Shown: piece after piece, positions 25,317-32,908 of the stretch | How positions within the stretch are numbered: position 1 is the first letter of the stretch | Layout: each line of letters begins with the position of its first letter | Source: Hymenobacter edaphi | GTDB taxonomy: Bacteria > Bacteroidota > Bacteroidia > Cytophagales > Hymenobacteraceae | Reading direction: 5' to 3' | DNA length: 64,000 nt | NCBI RefSeq assembly: GCF_003258365.1 | Contig: NZ_QHKM01000008.1 | Coordinates: 1-64,000 of the forward strand | The notes under the pieces: model-generated | The model's database searches: none | Told to the model about the DNA's origin: nothing | Seen by the model: only the letters and a program-made list of their open reading frames with translations | Program-made: the position numbers and the translations under genes

Positions 25317-26562
25317 ATTTTAGGTTGTTGGGTTTGTGTATCTTCTTTTTAGCAAGAATGACTTTTTCCTTTGATAAATTAACCCATAGTACTCGCCAGT
25401 TTTCTGGTAGTAACTGCTGCAGCGGCGACTGTATATCAGAGCTTCCCATCCACCAAGTGGTATGTTCTCTGGCTGCTTTTGGCAAAGGGTTTTTTATAAT
25501 TTTTTCCACTCCTATGAATGTAAGGTTGCGTACTGGGTGTTTGTCGCTGGCAAGTAAGTATTCTACCAATGGAGCATACTTATTGTCAATAGTTTCATCT
25601 TGCTCCTTTTCTAAATGAAAATCATTGTTCGTGTCTTCGAAAGTATTATTGTTTTGTTGATTATCGTCTGATGTTAGATCCTGGTGACTAGAATTAGGTA
25701 AGGGTTGGTGAGATTTATACCAGTCTGCGCAATATCTGAGCTGGTCTCTCTCTATTGATGATATGTCACCTCTGAAGTGGACTAATTTGTTCCGAGTTTC
25801 TCGTACAGATTCCATCATTTCGTGCCAAGCTTCCCGAGGAACACGAAATACTGTTCTGAGTTTTTTCCATGCTTTTTCTTGCATGGCTAATTGGATATAT
25901 TCTGCTAAGGTTAAATCATCAAACCGGCGTTTCTCTTTGTCACTTGGGAAATGTTTGTCAACAATTGAATCTATTGTTTCTTGGGTTGGAGTAATGTTCT
26001 CTGATTTGCAAAGGTGCTTGAGAGAGGCTACGCTCTTCTTTCTCATTCCATCCCAAGAATTTCCTAGACTAGCTACGGCTTCTTGCAAGGCAGTACTCTC
26101 TTCCTCTATTGAGCTATATGTGTTTCTTATATGCGCTTTTAAAGTGCTTTCGATATCTTCAACTAATACGATATCTTCCGCTCTTCCTCTGAAATATTGT
26201 GTTGTGTCATAGTCGGTGATAATGCCTATTAATTTCCGGCCGCCATCAACTATTAATACAGCGGACGATTTTAATAGAAAGTCTAGTAAGTATAAGAGGT
26301 CTTCGTCGACTGGAAACGTGGGCGCCTTTATTACTGCGTCAATAACATGTAAGTCTCTGACTTTTGTGCCTAGGTTTAATAAGGCTCTTGCAATAGAATC
26401 AGTAGTTACAATTCCTGTTGGCCTACCGTCTTCATCCAGCACAGGTAATTGGCTGAAGTCGTTTTTTAGCATAAGTGATAATGCTTCGGTTAGCGAGTTT
26501 TCTGGAGAAACAGTTACCGGGGTCGACTTTGTCTGGAGTAGATGTTTAGCAGGTAAGGGCAT
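25303..26562 (-). CDS. CBS-pair / HEPN-like / DUF7662-like fusion protein
   Basis: 419 aa, no signal peptide. Residues 5-65 and 70-135 form two CBS motifs (SQLPVLDEDGRPTGIVTTD; AVLIVDGGRKLIGIITDYD), a nucleotide-binding sensor pair. Residues about 160-285 are helical, with RFDDLTLAEYIQLAMQ and VRETRNKLVHFRGD resembling the Swt1/RiboL-type HEPN fold, including an R257-x4-H262 motif typical of HEPN ribonucleases. A polar Asn/Asp/Gln linker (290-328) leads to a C-terminal module with LTFIGVEKII and LPKAAREHTTWW, like DUF7662. The gene is far more AT-rich than its neighbours. Possible nucleotide-controlled RNase with a stress or antiviral role (inference). Confidence 0.8.
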   Translation of the reverse strand: MPLPAKHLLQTKSTPVTVSPENSLTEALSLMLKNDFSQLPVLDEDGRPTGIVTTDSIARALLNLGTKVRDLHVIDAVIKAPTFPVDEDLLYLLDFLLKSSAVLIVDGGRKLIGIITDYDTTQYFRGRAEDIVLVEDIESTLKAHIRNTYSSIEEESTALQEAVASLGNSWDGMRKKSVASLKHLCKSENITPTQETIDSIVDKHFPSDKEKRRFDDLTLAEYIQLAMQEKAWKKLRTVFRVPREAWHEMMESVRETRNKLVHFRGDISSIERDQLRYCADWYKSHQPLPNSSHQDLTSDDNQQNNNTFEDTNNDFHLEKEQDETIDNKYAPLVEYLLASDKHPVRNLTFIGVEKIIKNPLPKAAREHTTWWMGSSDIQSPLQQLLPENWRVLWVNLSKEKVILAKKKIHKPNNLKFSSN

Positions 26563-26621
26563 GGCGGTTTGAGTTATGTCTGCAGAGTTTATGACTAAGA
26601 GAGGTGTTATTGATGTGGCCG

Positions 26622-27314
26622 TTACCCCAGCTTCCCCAGCGTCTCCGAGCTGCTTTTCTGCTTGCCCGGCCGGTCGATGATGAGGCGGGCGGCTTGGATG
26701 CGCTGGTAGAACGCGGGGTGGGAGCGGGCGTACTTGCGTAGGCTGCGGTCGAGGCGGTCTTCGAGCAGGGTGGCCAGGTCGGAGAATTTGGCTTTGATGG
26801 CGAGGCGGGCGGCTTTGCCTTCGCTGATTTGCTGGCGCGGGTCGTTTTTGCTGCCGTTGAAGGCGGTGAGGACGTCTTGCAACTCCTGCAGGCGCTCCTG
26901 GGTCAGGCCGTACTCTTCGAGGGGCTGGGCGTGCTTGGTGGCGAGGTCGAGCAGGTGCTGGGCTACGTCGGTGAGGGCGGTGGCGCGCAGGCGGGCGAGG
27001 GTGCCGTAGCTGTGGTTGGCGGCGGCTTGCAGGCTGCGGTCCTGCTGGTCGGTGGCGTAGGCGTACAGGTCGCCGGCAATTTCGCCGGCGCTGGTGGCGA
27101 GCAGCTCGCGGCGGTCGGTCTTGGCGGCGGTTTTGCCTTTGACGGGGCGCAGGGTTTGCTGGCGCAGCGGGGCGAGGTCGTCGGTGAGCTGCTGCAGCTC
27201 CGTCAGCGCGCGTTGGAAGGCTTTGTCCTGCTGGTAAGGGGTGGTGTCGTGCCCGAGGGCGAGCAGCACGTTTTGGGCGGCGGTGAGCCGGTTGTCTTGT
27301 TTGGCGGTAAGCAT
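26622..27314 (-). CDS. Orphan helical protein, function unknown
   Basis: 230 aa from MLTAKQDNRLTAAQNVLLALG; the frame stays open upstream for 140 more codons, but that part is low-complexity and runs through a non-coding-looking repeat. Predicted all-helical, charged and cytoplasmic, with repeated helix pairs (LQQLTDDLAPLRQQT, LEEYGLTQERLQELQDVL, LLEDRLDRSLRKYARSHPAFY). It resembles hypothetical proteins I associate with Hymenobacter. A 21-bp-period repeat lies 143 nt upstream. Confidence 0.75.
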   Translation of the reverse strand: MLTAKQDNRLTAAQNVLLALGHDTTPYQQDKAFQRALTELQQLTDDLAPLRQQTLRPVKGKTAAKTDRRELLATSAGEIAGDLYAYATDQQDRSLQAAANHSYGTLARLRATALTDVAQHLLDLATKHAQPLEEYGLTQERLQELQDVLTAFNGSKNDPRQQISEGKAARLAIKAKFSDLATLLEDRLDRSLRKYARSHPAFYQRIQAARLIIDRPGKQKSSSETLGKLG

Positions 27315-27457
27315 GCAGGAATGCGGGTATGGGGTGAAACTGGGAATCAGACGACGCGAATAGGTGTGCGCAGGGGTAGCATAGGAGCGAAGCTCAAGAA
27401 TAGGAATATCCGGGTGAATTGTGGTAATACTCAGGGTGAAAAATGTGTAACCCAGCT
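27315..27457. other. Leader between orphan gene and repeat array
   Basis: Moderately AT-rich, presumably holds the promoter of the gene at 27314. No TAnnTTTG match was found. Confidence 0.35.
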
Positions 27458-27690
27458 TGCGACGACTGAAACATAGCTTGCGACGACCGGGGCCAGGTTT
27501 GCGACGACTGCGGCCGGCCTGCGAAGACCTGAAACCAGGTTGCGGACACTCGGAACTGGTATGCGGAGGGGCGTGACCAGGCTGCGAAGCCCCGAGGCCG
27601 GGCTTGCAACGGCTGCGGCCGGTATGCAGGCGCTTGGGGCCAGGCTTGCGACGTTTGGGGCCGGGCTTGCGGTGGTTAAGACCGGGGCGA
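27458..27690. repeat. Degenerate 21-bp tandem repeat array, locus 1
   Basis: About eleven units with spacing 20-22 bp (mean 21), consensus close to TTGCGACGACTGGGGCCAGG. The conserved TGCGA/TGCGG step recurs at about 27459, 27480, 27501, 27521, 27542, 27563, 27584, 27606, 27626, 27648 and 27669. Single-base indels break any one reading frame, arguing against a coding repeat. Confidence 0.75.
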
Positions 27691-27783
27691 AGCTTTTGCT
27701 GCGTCGGCCCGGGAGGCGGCTGACGCCTGAGCATGGTTTTTCCCTGCGGAGCGGGGCGCTTCGGTGGGGGCCTCGCTAAGTCC

Positions 27784-27791
27784 TATCTTGA
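27784..27791 (+). promoter_or_regulatory. -7 element for the gene at 27821
   Basis: TATCTTGA, one mismatch to TAnnTTTG, 29 nt before the chosen start. Confidence 0.5.
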
Positions 27792-27820
27792 GCCATTCCT
27801 CAATCATTCGGCTATTGTTC

Positions 27821-29818
27821 ATGTCTGCTTATTCACGTAGGGCGGGGCTGCTGCTCCTGGTTTGGCTGGGCGTCGGGCTGCTGTCGGCGGCGGCCAACCA
27901 CCTGATGGGCGGCGAGCTGACGTACCGCTACCTCGGCGCGCTGGGGGCCACCGCAACGCCCCACCGTTACGAGCTTACGGCGCGCATCTACTCCGACAGC
28001 CTGGCGCTACCCGCCGGCAGCCCGGTGCTGCCGATTACCCTTTACGCGAAGAGTGCCGGGCGCCCCATTCTGTTGTCGGTATCGGTGCCGCGGCTGCGCT
28101 CCAGCCTGCTGCCGCCATCGGTAGCGGGCGGATGCACGCCGGGCGGGTGGGAGGTGACCCTGACGCAGTACGTGACCGTCGTGGACCTGCCCGCCGTGGC
28201 CGAGGGCTACGCGGCGGCGGCGACGCTGAGCTACCGCTCGGGCCTGGCGCAAAACCTGGCCACTCCCGAGCGGCAGCTGATGAGCCTGACCGCGGATCTG
28301 GCGCCAGGCGGGCTGCCCAATGCCTCGCCGGTTTTTGCGGACCGCGCCACCGTGCAGATCTGCCTGGGCGACACCAGCGTGGTGCTCAACAACGCCTACG
28401 ACGCCGACGGCGACCGGCTCAGCTACCGGCTGGGCACGCCCACCGGATCGGTGACGTCCCTCAGCACCCAGCCCGTGGCCTACGCCGCGGGCTACAGCGC
28501 CGCTACGCCCTTCGGAGCTTCGGGCTACGCCGCCATCGAGGCCCGCACGGGGGTGGCGCGCTACCGCAGCCAGCGCCAGGGAAACTTTGCGCTGGCGCTG
28601 GACGTGAGCGAGTACCGGGTGGTGAACGGGCAGGAAGTGCTGCTGGGCACCACCCGGCGCGACATCCTGGTACTGGTGGCGCCGTGTACGGGCCCGGTCA
28701 ATGCGCCCCCGGTCTTGACCACCACCCCGGCCCGGCGCGACTTTCAGGTGCTGCCCGGCCAGACGCTGAACGTCGCCCTCACGGCCACCGACCCGGAAGC
28801 CCAACCCCTGCGCATGACGGTGAGCAGCGTGCTGCTTGACGGGCCGGGCCTCGTCGACGCCGCGGTGAACGGGCAGCCCGGCAACGGCAGCCCCGCGGCC
28901 CCGGTGGGCCGGGTACTGCTGAGCGGCCCCGGCCCCGTGACCGGTAGCTTTCAGCTGCGGGCCAGCTGCGCGCAGGCGCGGCCCGAGCCCTACGACGTGG
29001 TGGTGACCGTGGACGATGGCGGCTGCAGCCGCCACCTGAGCGCCCTGGTGCTGCGCATCACCGTGCTGGAGCCGCCGGCGCCGGGGCGCATCGTGGGCGA
29101 CTCGGTGGTGTGCGCCGACAGCGACGTGCGCTACGCCGTGGCGGGGCCCGCGGCGAGCAGCTACCAGTGGACGGTGACCGGCGGGCAGATTCAGGGCGTC
29201 TCGACAGGGAGCACCGTGCTGGTGCGCTGGCCCGGCGGCGGGGGCACCGGCACGGTGGCGGCGCGCGCTACGCTCGGCCCCGATTGCCGCACGGCCGCCG
29301 CCCTGCGCCCGGTGGTTATCGAGCCCCGCCTCGCCATTGCGGGGCCGGCGGTGTATTGCCGCACCGCCAATACCGGGCTGCGCTACCAGGTTGGCGGTCC
29401 GCCGGCGCGCTACCAATGGAGCATCAGCGGCGGGCGCATCGTGAGCGGGCAGGCCACCAGCGAGGTGACCGTGGACGTGGCGCCCGGCGCCGGTGCCACC
29501 CTGCGGGTAGTACATCCGGACTTTGCCGGGTGCGGCGGCGACACGTTCCGGATCGGCGAGGACAACACCTGCCTGTACTTCTACAACATTATCACGCCCA
29601 ACGGCGACGGGCAGAACGACACATTCGTCATCGAAAACGTGGAGCGTCATCCCCACACGGCGCTGACTTTGTACTCCCGCTGGGGCCAGCTGCTGTATCA
29701 GTCGGCCGATTACCGCAACACCTACGACGGGGAAGGCGCCGGGGCCGGCGTGTACTACTACCACTGCCGCCTGGCCGACGGCACGGTGTACAAGGGCTGG
29801 CTGGAAATCGTGCGCTAG
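27821..29818 (+). CDS. T9SS cargo with gliding-motility CHU_C-type tail
   Basis: 665 aa from MSAYSRRAGLLLLVWLG; the longer frame starts before the -7 element. Signal peptide, then ANHLMGGELTYRYLG, the usual opening of this secreted family, a large beta-rich region with a cadherin-like DADGDRLSYRL segment, two PKD/Ig-like domains (SYQWTVTGGQIQG; RYQWSISGGRIVS) and a C-terminal gliding-motility-associated domain (about 580-665) with NIITPNGDGQNDTF and YNRWG-like LYSRWGQLLYQS. This tail type is attached to the surface or released through T9SS. Ligand unknown. Confidence 0.88.
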   Translation: MSAYSRRAGLLLLVWLGVGLLSAAANHLMGGELTYRYLGALGATATPHRYELTARIYSDSLALPAGSPVLPITLYAKSAGRPILLSVSVPRLRSSLLPPSVAGGCTPGGWEVTLTQYVTVVDLPAVAEGYAAAATLSYRSGLAQNLATPERQLMSLTADLAPGGLPNASPVFADRATVQICLGDTSVVLNNAYDADGDRLSYRLGTPTGSVTSLSTQPVAYAAGYSAATPFGASGYAAIEARTGVARYRSQRQGNFALALDVSEYRVVNGQEVLLGTTRRDILVLVAPCTGPVNAPPVLTTTPARRDFQVLPGQTLNVALTATDPEAQPLRMTVSSVLLDGPGLVDAAVNGQPGNGSPAAPVGRVLLSGPGPVTGSFQLRASCAQARPEPYDVVVTVDDGGCSRHLSALVLRITVLEPPAPGRIVGDSVVCADSDVRYAVAGPAASSYQWTVTGGQIQGVSTGSTVLVRWPGGGGTGTVAARATLGPDCRTAAALRPVVIEPRLAIAGPAVYCRTANTGLRYQVGGPPARYQWSISGGRIVSGQATSEVTVDVAPGAGATLRVVHPDFAGCGGDTFRIGEDNTCLYFYNIITPNGDGQNDTFVIENVERHPHTALTLYSRWGQLLYQSADYRNTYDGEGAGAGVYYYHCRLADGTVYKGWLEIVR

Positions 29819-29846
29819 CCCTGCTCGCCACGCGGCGGCGCGCACC

Positions 29847-30425
29847 TCAGCGGCTGCCGGCGGCGTGGTGGGGGTGGGGCAGGCCCTGCAGCAGGGCCTC
29901 GGCGTGGGCGGCGTGGCGGGCCACGACGGTTTGCATGCGGCCCAGCCACTGCCGGTACTCGGCGTCCCGGGCGCTATCGGCAGCCAGGCCGAACAGGCGC
30001 ACGGCTTGGCGGTGGTCGGCCACCATCATCCGGGCGTAGTAGGCGTCGAGCTGCGGGGCGGGCAGCTGGCGCAGGCTGTCGATTTTCTGGCGGTAGGCCA
30101 GCAGGGTGGTATCGGGCGGCACCATGCCCTTGCGGCGCATCAGGGCGCGGTACTCAGCGTTGATGGCGCTGTGCTCCGTCACCATCTGGGCGGCGTAGGC
30201 CCGCACGGCGGGGCGGGTGGCGCGCTCGGCGGCTACCTGGCCCGCTTCCACTTCAAAGATGCCCGCGCAGCCGGCCATCGGCATGAAAAAGCAGCCGAAG
30301 GCATCGAGCGTGCAGGTGGTGGGCGGCGCGGTGGTGGCTGATTGCTCGGGGCGCGCGGCCGGCTGGCAGGCCCCAAGGGTGAGCAGCAGCAAAGCCGGCA
30401 GCGGCCGGAGGCGGGGAGTGGGCAT
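29847..30425 (-). CDS. DUF4142 lipoprotein
   Basis: 192 aa from MPTPRLRPLPALLLLTLG, lipobox LGAC. The mature part is a four-helix bundle of the DUF4142 (ferritin-like) type: GIFEVEAGQVAAERATRPAV, AAQMVTEHSAINAEY and YARMMVADHRQAVRLF. Periplasmic or outer-membrane; function unknown in the family. Convergent with the CHU_C gene, with 28 nt between the stops. Confidence 0.85.
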   Translation of the reverse strand: MPTPRLRPLPALLLLTLGACQPAARPEQSATTAPPTTCTLDAFGCFFMPMAGCAGIFEVEAGQVAAERATRPAVRAYAAQMVTEHSAINAEYRALMRRKGMVPPDTTLLAYRQKIDSLRQLPAPQLDAYYARMMVADHRQAVRLFGLAADSARDAEYRQWLGRMQTVVARHAAHAEALLQGLPHPHHAAGSR

Positions 30426-30555
30426 GGTGCAGACGAGGAAAACCGACCGGATGGCCCGCGGCCGGGCAGTCAATATATTATTCCGCCTATACTTAGGCAA
30501 GAGCGGTACCGCAACTGCGTGAATCATTCGGCGCCGGCGGGGCGCCGGAAGCCGG

Positions 30556-30563
30556 TACCTTTG
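30556..30563 (+). promoter_or_regulatory. -7 element for the HPP gene
   Basis: TACCTTTG, perfect TAnnTTTG, 55 nt before the start codon at 30619. Confidence 0.55.
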
Positions 30564-30618
30564 TCCGCCAGTAAGCAGGGCGGCAGTTGCCCGAACCCCG
30601 GGCGGAACCTACAGGAAT

Positions 30619-31218
30619 ATGCGACAACGACTGCGGCGGCAAGCGCGCCGGGTACGGGTGATAGTTTACCAGGAAACGCTGTTCGACTGGCAGGAGCATT
30701 TGTGGACGTTTGTGGGCGCCTTCGCGGGCATCGGCCTGATCGGGCTGCTGAACCGCGAGCTGCTGGGCCCGGCCGATACCCTGCTGCTGGTGGGCTCGTT
30801 CGGCGCGTCGTCGGTGCTGATTTACGGCGTCATTAACAGCCCGCTGGCCCAGCCGCGCAACCTGCTCGGCGGGCACGTGCTCGGGGCCCTGGTGGGCGTG
30901 ACGGCGCAGCAGTGGCTGGGCACGGAGCAGTGGCTGGCCGCGGCGCTGGCGGTGGCCGCCTCCATCGTGCTGATGCAGATAACCAAAACCCTGCACCCGC
31001 CCGGCGGGGCCACTGCGCTGATTGCGGTGGTGGGCTCGGGGCGCATCCGGGAGCTGGGCTACTGGTACGTGCTGCTGCCGGTGCTGCTGGGCGCCCTGCT
31101 ATTGCTGGCCGTGGCGCTGGTGGTCAACAACCTGCCCGGCACGCGCCGCTACCCCGCCAACCCGCACTGGTACCGGGTGTGGCAGCGCTACCGCCGCCCC
31201 AAGCCGCCGACGGTCTAG
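30619..31218 (+). CDS. HPP-family integral membrane protein
   Basis: 199 aa with about four or five transmembrane segments and a basic N terminus. The family motif LHPPGGATALIAV is present, preceded by SFGASSVLIYGVINSPLAQPRNLLGGHVLGA. HPP proteins are linked to nitrite or anion transport in some organisms, but most, like this one, have no assigned substrate. A very basic C terminus (HWYRVWQRYRRPKPP) faces the cytoplasm by the positive-inside rule. Confidence 0.9.
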   Translation: MRQRLRRQARRVRVIVYQETLFDWQEHLWTFVGAFAGIGLIGLLNRELLGPADTLLLVGSFGASSVLIYGVINSPLAQPRNLLGGHVLGALVGVTAQQWLGTEQWLAAALAVAASIVLMQITKTLHPPGGATALIAVVGSGRIRELGYWYVLLPVLLGALLLLAVALVVNNLPGTRRYPANPHWYRVWQRYRRPKPPTV

Positions 31219-31334
31219 CGCTGGTGCGCCGGCAGCCAGGAACGCCTTGCCGCACCCCGCGCCCAAAACGCGGCGGCTGCGCGGGCGCCGCATTAAGCGG
31301 GAAGCTCCGGGCGGTGGTCGTCGCCGCCGATTCC

Positions 31335-31342
31335 TACCTTGT
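31335..31342 (+). promoter_or_regulatory. Probable -7 element for the Clp N-domain gene
   Basis: TACCTTGT, two mismatches to TAnnTTTG, 18 nt before the start codon. Confidence 0.35.
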
Positions 31343-31360
31343 CGTCTTTCCCTCAACCGC

Positions 31361-31834
31361 ATGTGGAACCCGTTTCGGCGCCGACAGCTGGGCCCGGCTG
31401 ATTTGTCGGACAACCTGCGCGCCATCATTGCCCGCAGCCGCGAGGAAGCCATCCGGCTCGACAACGACTTCGTGCACCCGGTGCACCTGCTGCTGGCCGT
31501 GCTGGCCGATGAAAGCAGCAGCCTGTACCGGGTGCTGCAAGCCACGGGCACGGAGCTGGCGGCCCTGCGGCGCGACCTGGAAAACAGCCTGAAGGGGCGG
31601 CGCACCACCCAGCGCGGCGTGACGGTGCGCGGGTCGCTGCCGCTGACCACCGAGCTGGAAGACGCCCTGCGCCGCGCGTTTCGCCTCTCGTTTGCGCTGG
31701 GTGCCCGGCAGGTAGAGGCCGCACACCTGGCCCTGGGCATGCTGGAGGCTCCCGAATCGTCGGGCGCGGGCGTGTTGCGCGGGCTGGGCATCGAAGCCGC
31801 GGACCTGGCCGGAGCAGCGTCGGCCGGTTCTTAG
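31361..31834 (+). CDS. Free-standing Clp N-domain protein
   Basis: 157 aa. Two Clp_N (ClpR) repeats and nothing else: SDNLRAIIARSREEAIRLDNDFVHPVHLLLAVL and TELEDALRRAFRLSFALGARQVEAAHLALGMLEAP. There is no AAA+ module, so it cannot be a chaperone itself. Stand-alone copies may bind substrates or partners for ClpC/ClpA-type unfoldases, or act in DNA-damage or stress responses, but this is unproven. ClpB, encoded 6 kb away, has the same domain type. Confidence 0.85.
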   Translation: MWNPFRRRQLGPADLSDNLRAIIARSREEAIRLDNDFVHPVHLLLAVLADESSSLYRVLQATGTELAALRRDLENSLKGRRTTQRGVTVRGSLPLTTELEDALRRAFRLSFALGARQVEAAHLALGMLEAPESSGAGVLRGLGIEAADLAGAASAGS

Positions 31835-31847
31835 GGCCGGGGCCGCG

Positions 31848-32417
31848 CTACTGCCCGGAGGCCGGCGGGGCCAGCTGCCGGAGCAGGCTGTAGAGCATGT
31901 GGTAGACCTCGCGCAGCTGCTCGGGCTCGTCCAGCGCGTCGTCTTTGGAGAAAACCAGGTGCAGGGGCGCGGCCGGGTCGTGGGAGGCGGGGGCGAGGGT
32001 CAGGCGGCACTCCTGGTAGCGCAGCAGCGTCGGACGCACGTCGGGCGTGTCGAGCAGCAGGCGGCGCAGGGCCTCGGCGTCGTTGGTGGTGATGATAAAG
32101 GCCTCGTCCAGCGCCGGCTCGCCCAGCTCCACGTCGGTCATACCCAGCAGCTTGCCCAGCTCGTGCAGCCAGTCCTGCTCGTGCAGGGCAAAGCGCAGCG
32201 GCGTGGCGCCGGGCACCGGCGCGGTGAAGGTGGTGCGGGCAAAGCCGCCCTCGAAGCCGCCGCCCAGGTCGATGTCGATGGCCAGGTGGATAAGGTAGCC
32301 GGCCTGCACCAGCTCGGCCGCGTACTCATACAGGTCCGGTTCCTGGCGGATATCGGCGGCCACCTGCTGCCAGAGGGCTTCTTCGGTAGCGGCGGTAAAC
32401 GTGTGGCGGGGCGGCAT
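31848..32417 (-). CDS. Hypothetical cytoplasmic protein
   Basis: 189 aa, acidic, no signal peptide or membrane segment. It has mixed alpha/beta predicted strands (YLIHLAIDIDLGGGFEGGFARTTFTA) and a long C-terminal helix (EPEQLREVYHMLYSLLRQL). No family recognised. It converges on the Clp N-domain gene with 13 nt between the stops. Confidence 0.75.
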   Translation of the reverse strand: MPPRHTFTAATEEALWQQVAADIRQEPDLYEYAAELVQAGYLIHLAIDIDLGGGFEGGFARTTFTAPVPGATPLRFALHEQDWLHELGKLLGMTDVELGEPALDEAFIITTNDAEALRRLLLDTPDVRPTLLRYQECRLTLAPASHDPAAPLHLVFSKDDALDEPEQLREVYHMLYSLLRQLAPPASGQ

Positions 32418-32664
32418 GGCGGGGGCGGATTGCGGTAGACGAAAGCGGTACCGGCTGACTTACTGCATTCCTGGCGGCGGGGTTGTGGCCCGTCGCGGGC
32501 GGGAGTGGCCGGCGCCGGGCCTCCCGCGGTAGTGGCCTGCAGGTGCGGGCCGGGCGTTGGCGGGGCCGCGGCCGGGTGGCTCCGCAGGAGCGGCGTAGAA
32601 CGGCTGGGTTATAATGTTAAAAATCGTATATTTAATAAGAGCATTTCACTGCAAGACAACTGTT

Positions 32665-32805
32665 ATGGAAACGCAACCCAAAAAGTACCGGGGCTTCGGC
32701 GTGCTGCGCGGCGGCGTGCCGTGGTGGTTCTACGTGGTATTGCTGGTCGGCTTCTACCTGTTCGGGTGGGTGCTGCGCATGCTGGGCGTGATTCCGGCGC
32801 ACTAG
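32665..32805 (+). CDS. 46-residue single-span membrane protein
   Basis: METQPKKYRGFGVLRGG is followed by one transmembrane helix (WWFYVVLLVGFYLFGWVLRML). An AT-rich leader with TATATTTA lies about 30 nt upstream and could be its promoter; a terminator follows at 32844. Small, but signal, leader and terminator support a real gene. Function unknown. Confidence 0.65.
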   Translation: METQPKKYRGFGVLRGGVPWWFYVVLLVGFYLFGWVLRMLGVIPAH

Positions 32806-32843
32806 CGCCCGGAGCGGGCGTCGCCCCGAGGGCCACCCCCCAC

Positions 32844-32898
32844 GCGCCACGGCCCCGGCGCTGGCAGCCCCAGACTGCCGGCGCCGGGGCCGTGGCGC
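32844..32898. terminator. 24-bp bidirectional hairpin
   Basis: Arms GCGCCACGGCCCCGGCGC plus TGGCAG pair with the right side around a 7-nt loop; CAAAAG follows on the right. It sits between the small membrane gene and the pectate lyase stop. Confidence 0.75.
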
Positions 32899-32908
32899 GC
32901 AAAAGCGG

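Noticed and set aside
27315-27734. N-terminal extension of the orphan protein through the repeat array (Arg/Lys/Pro/Gly heptads)
   Set aside because: Repeat spacing varies between 20 and 22 bp, which breaks the heptad frame, and the segment between the array and MLTAKQD has no protein-like character.
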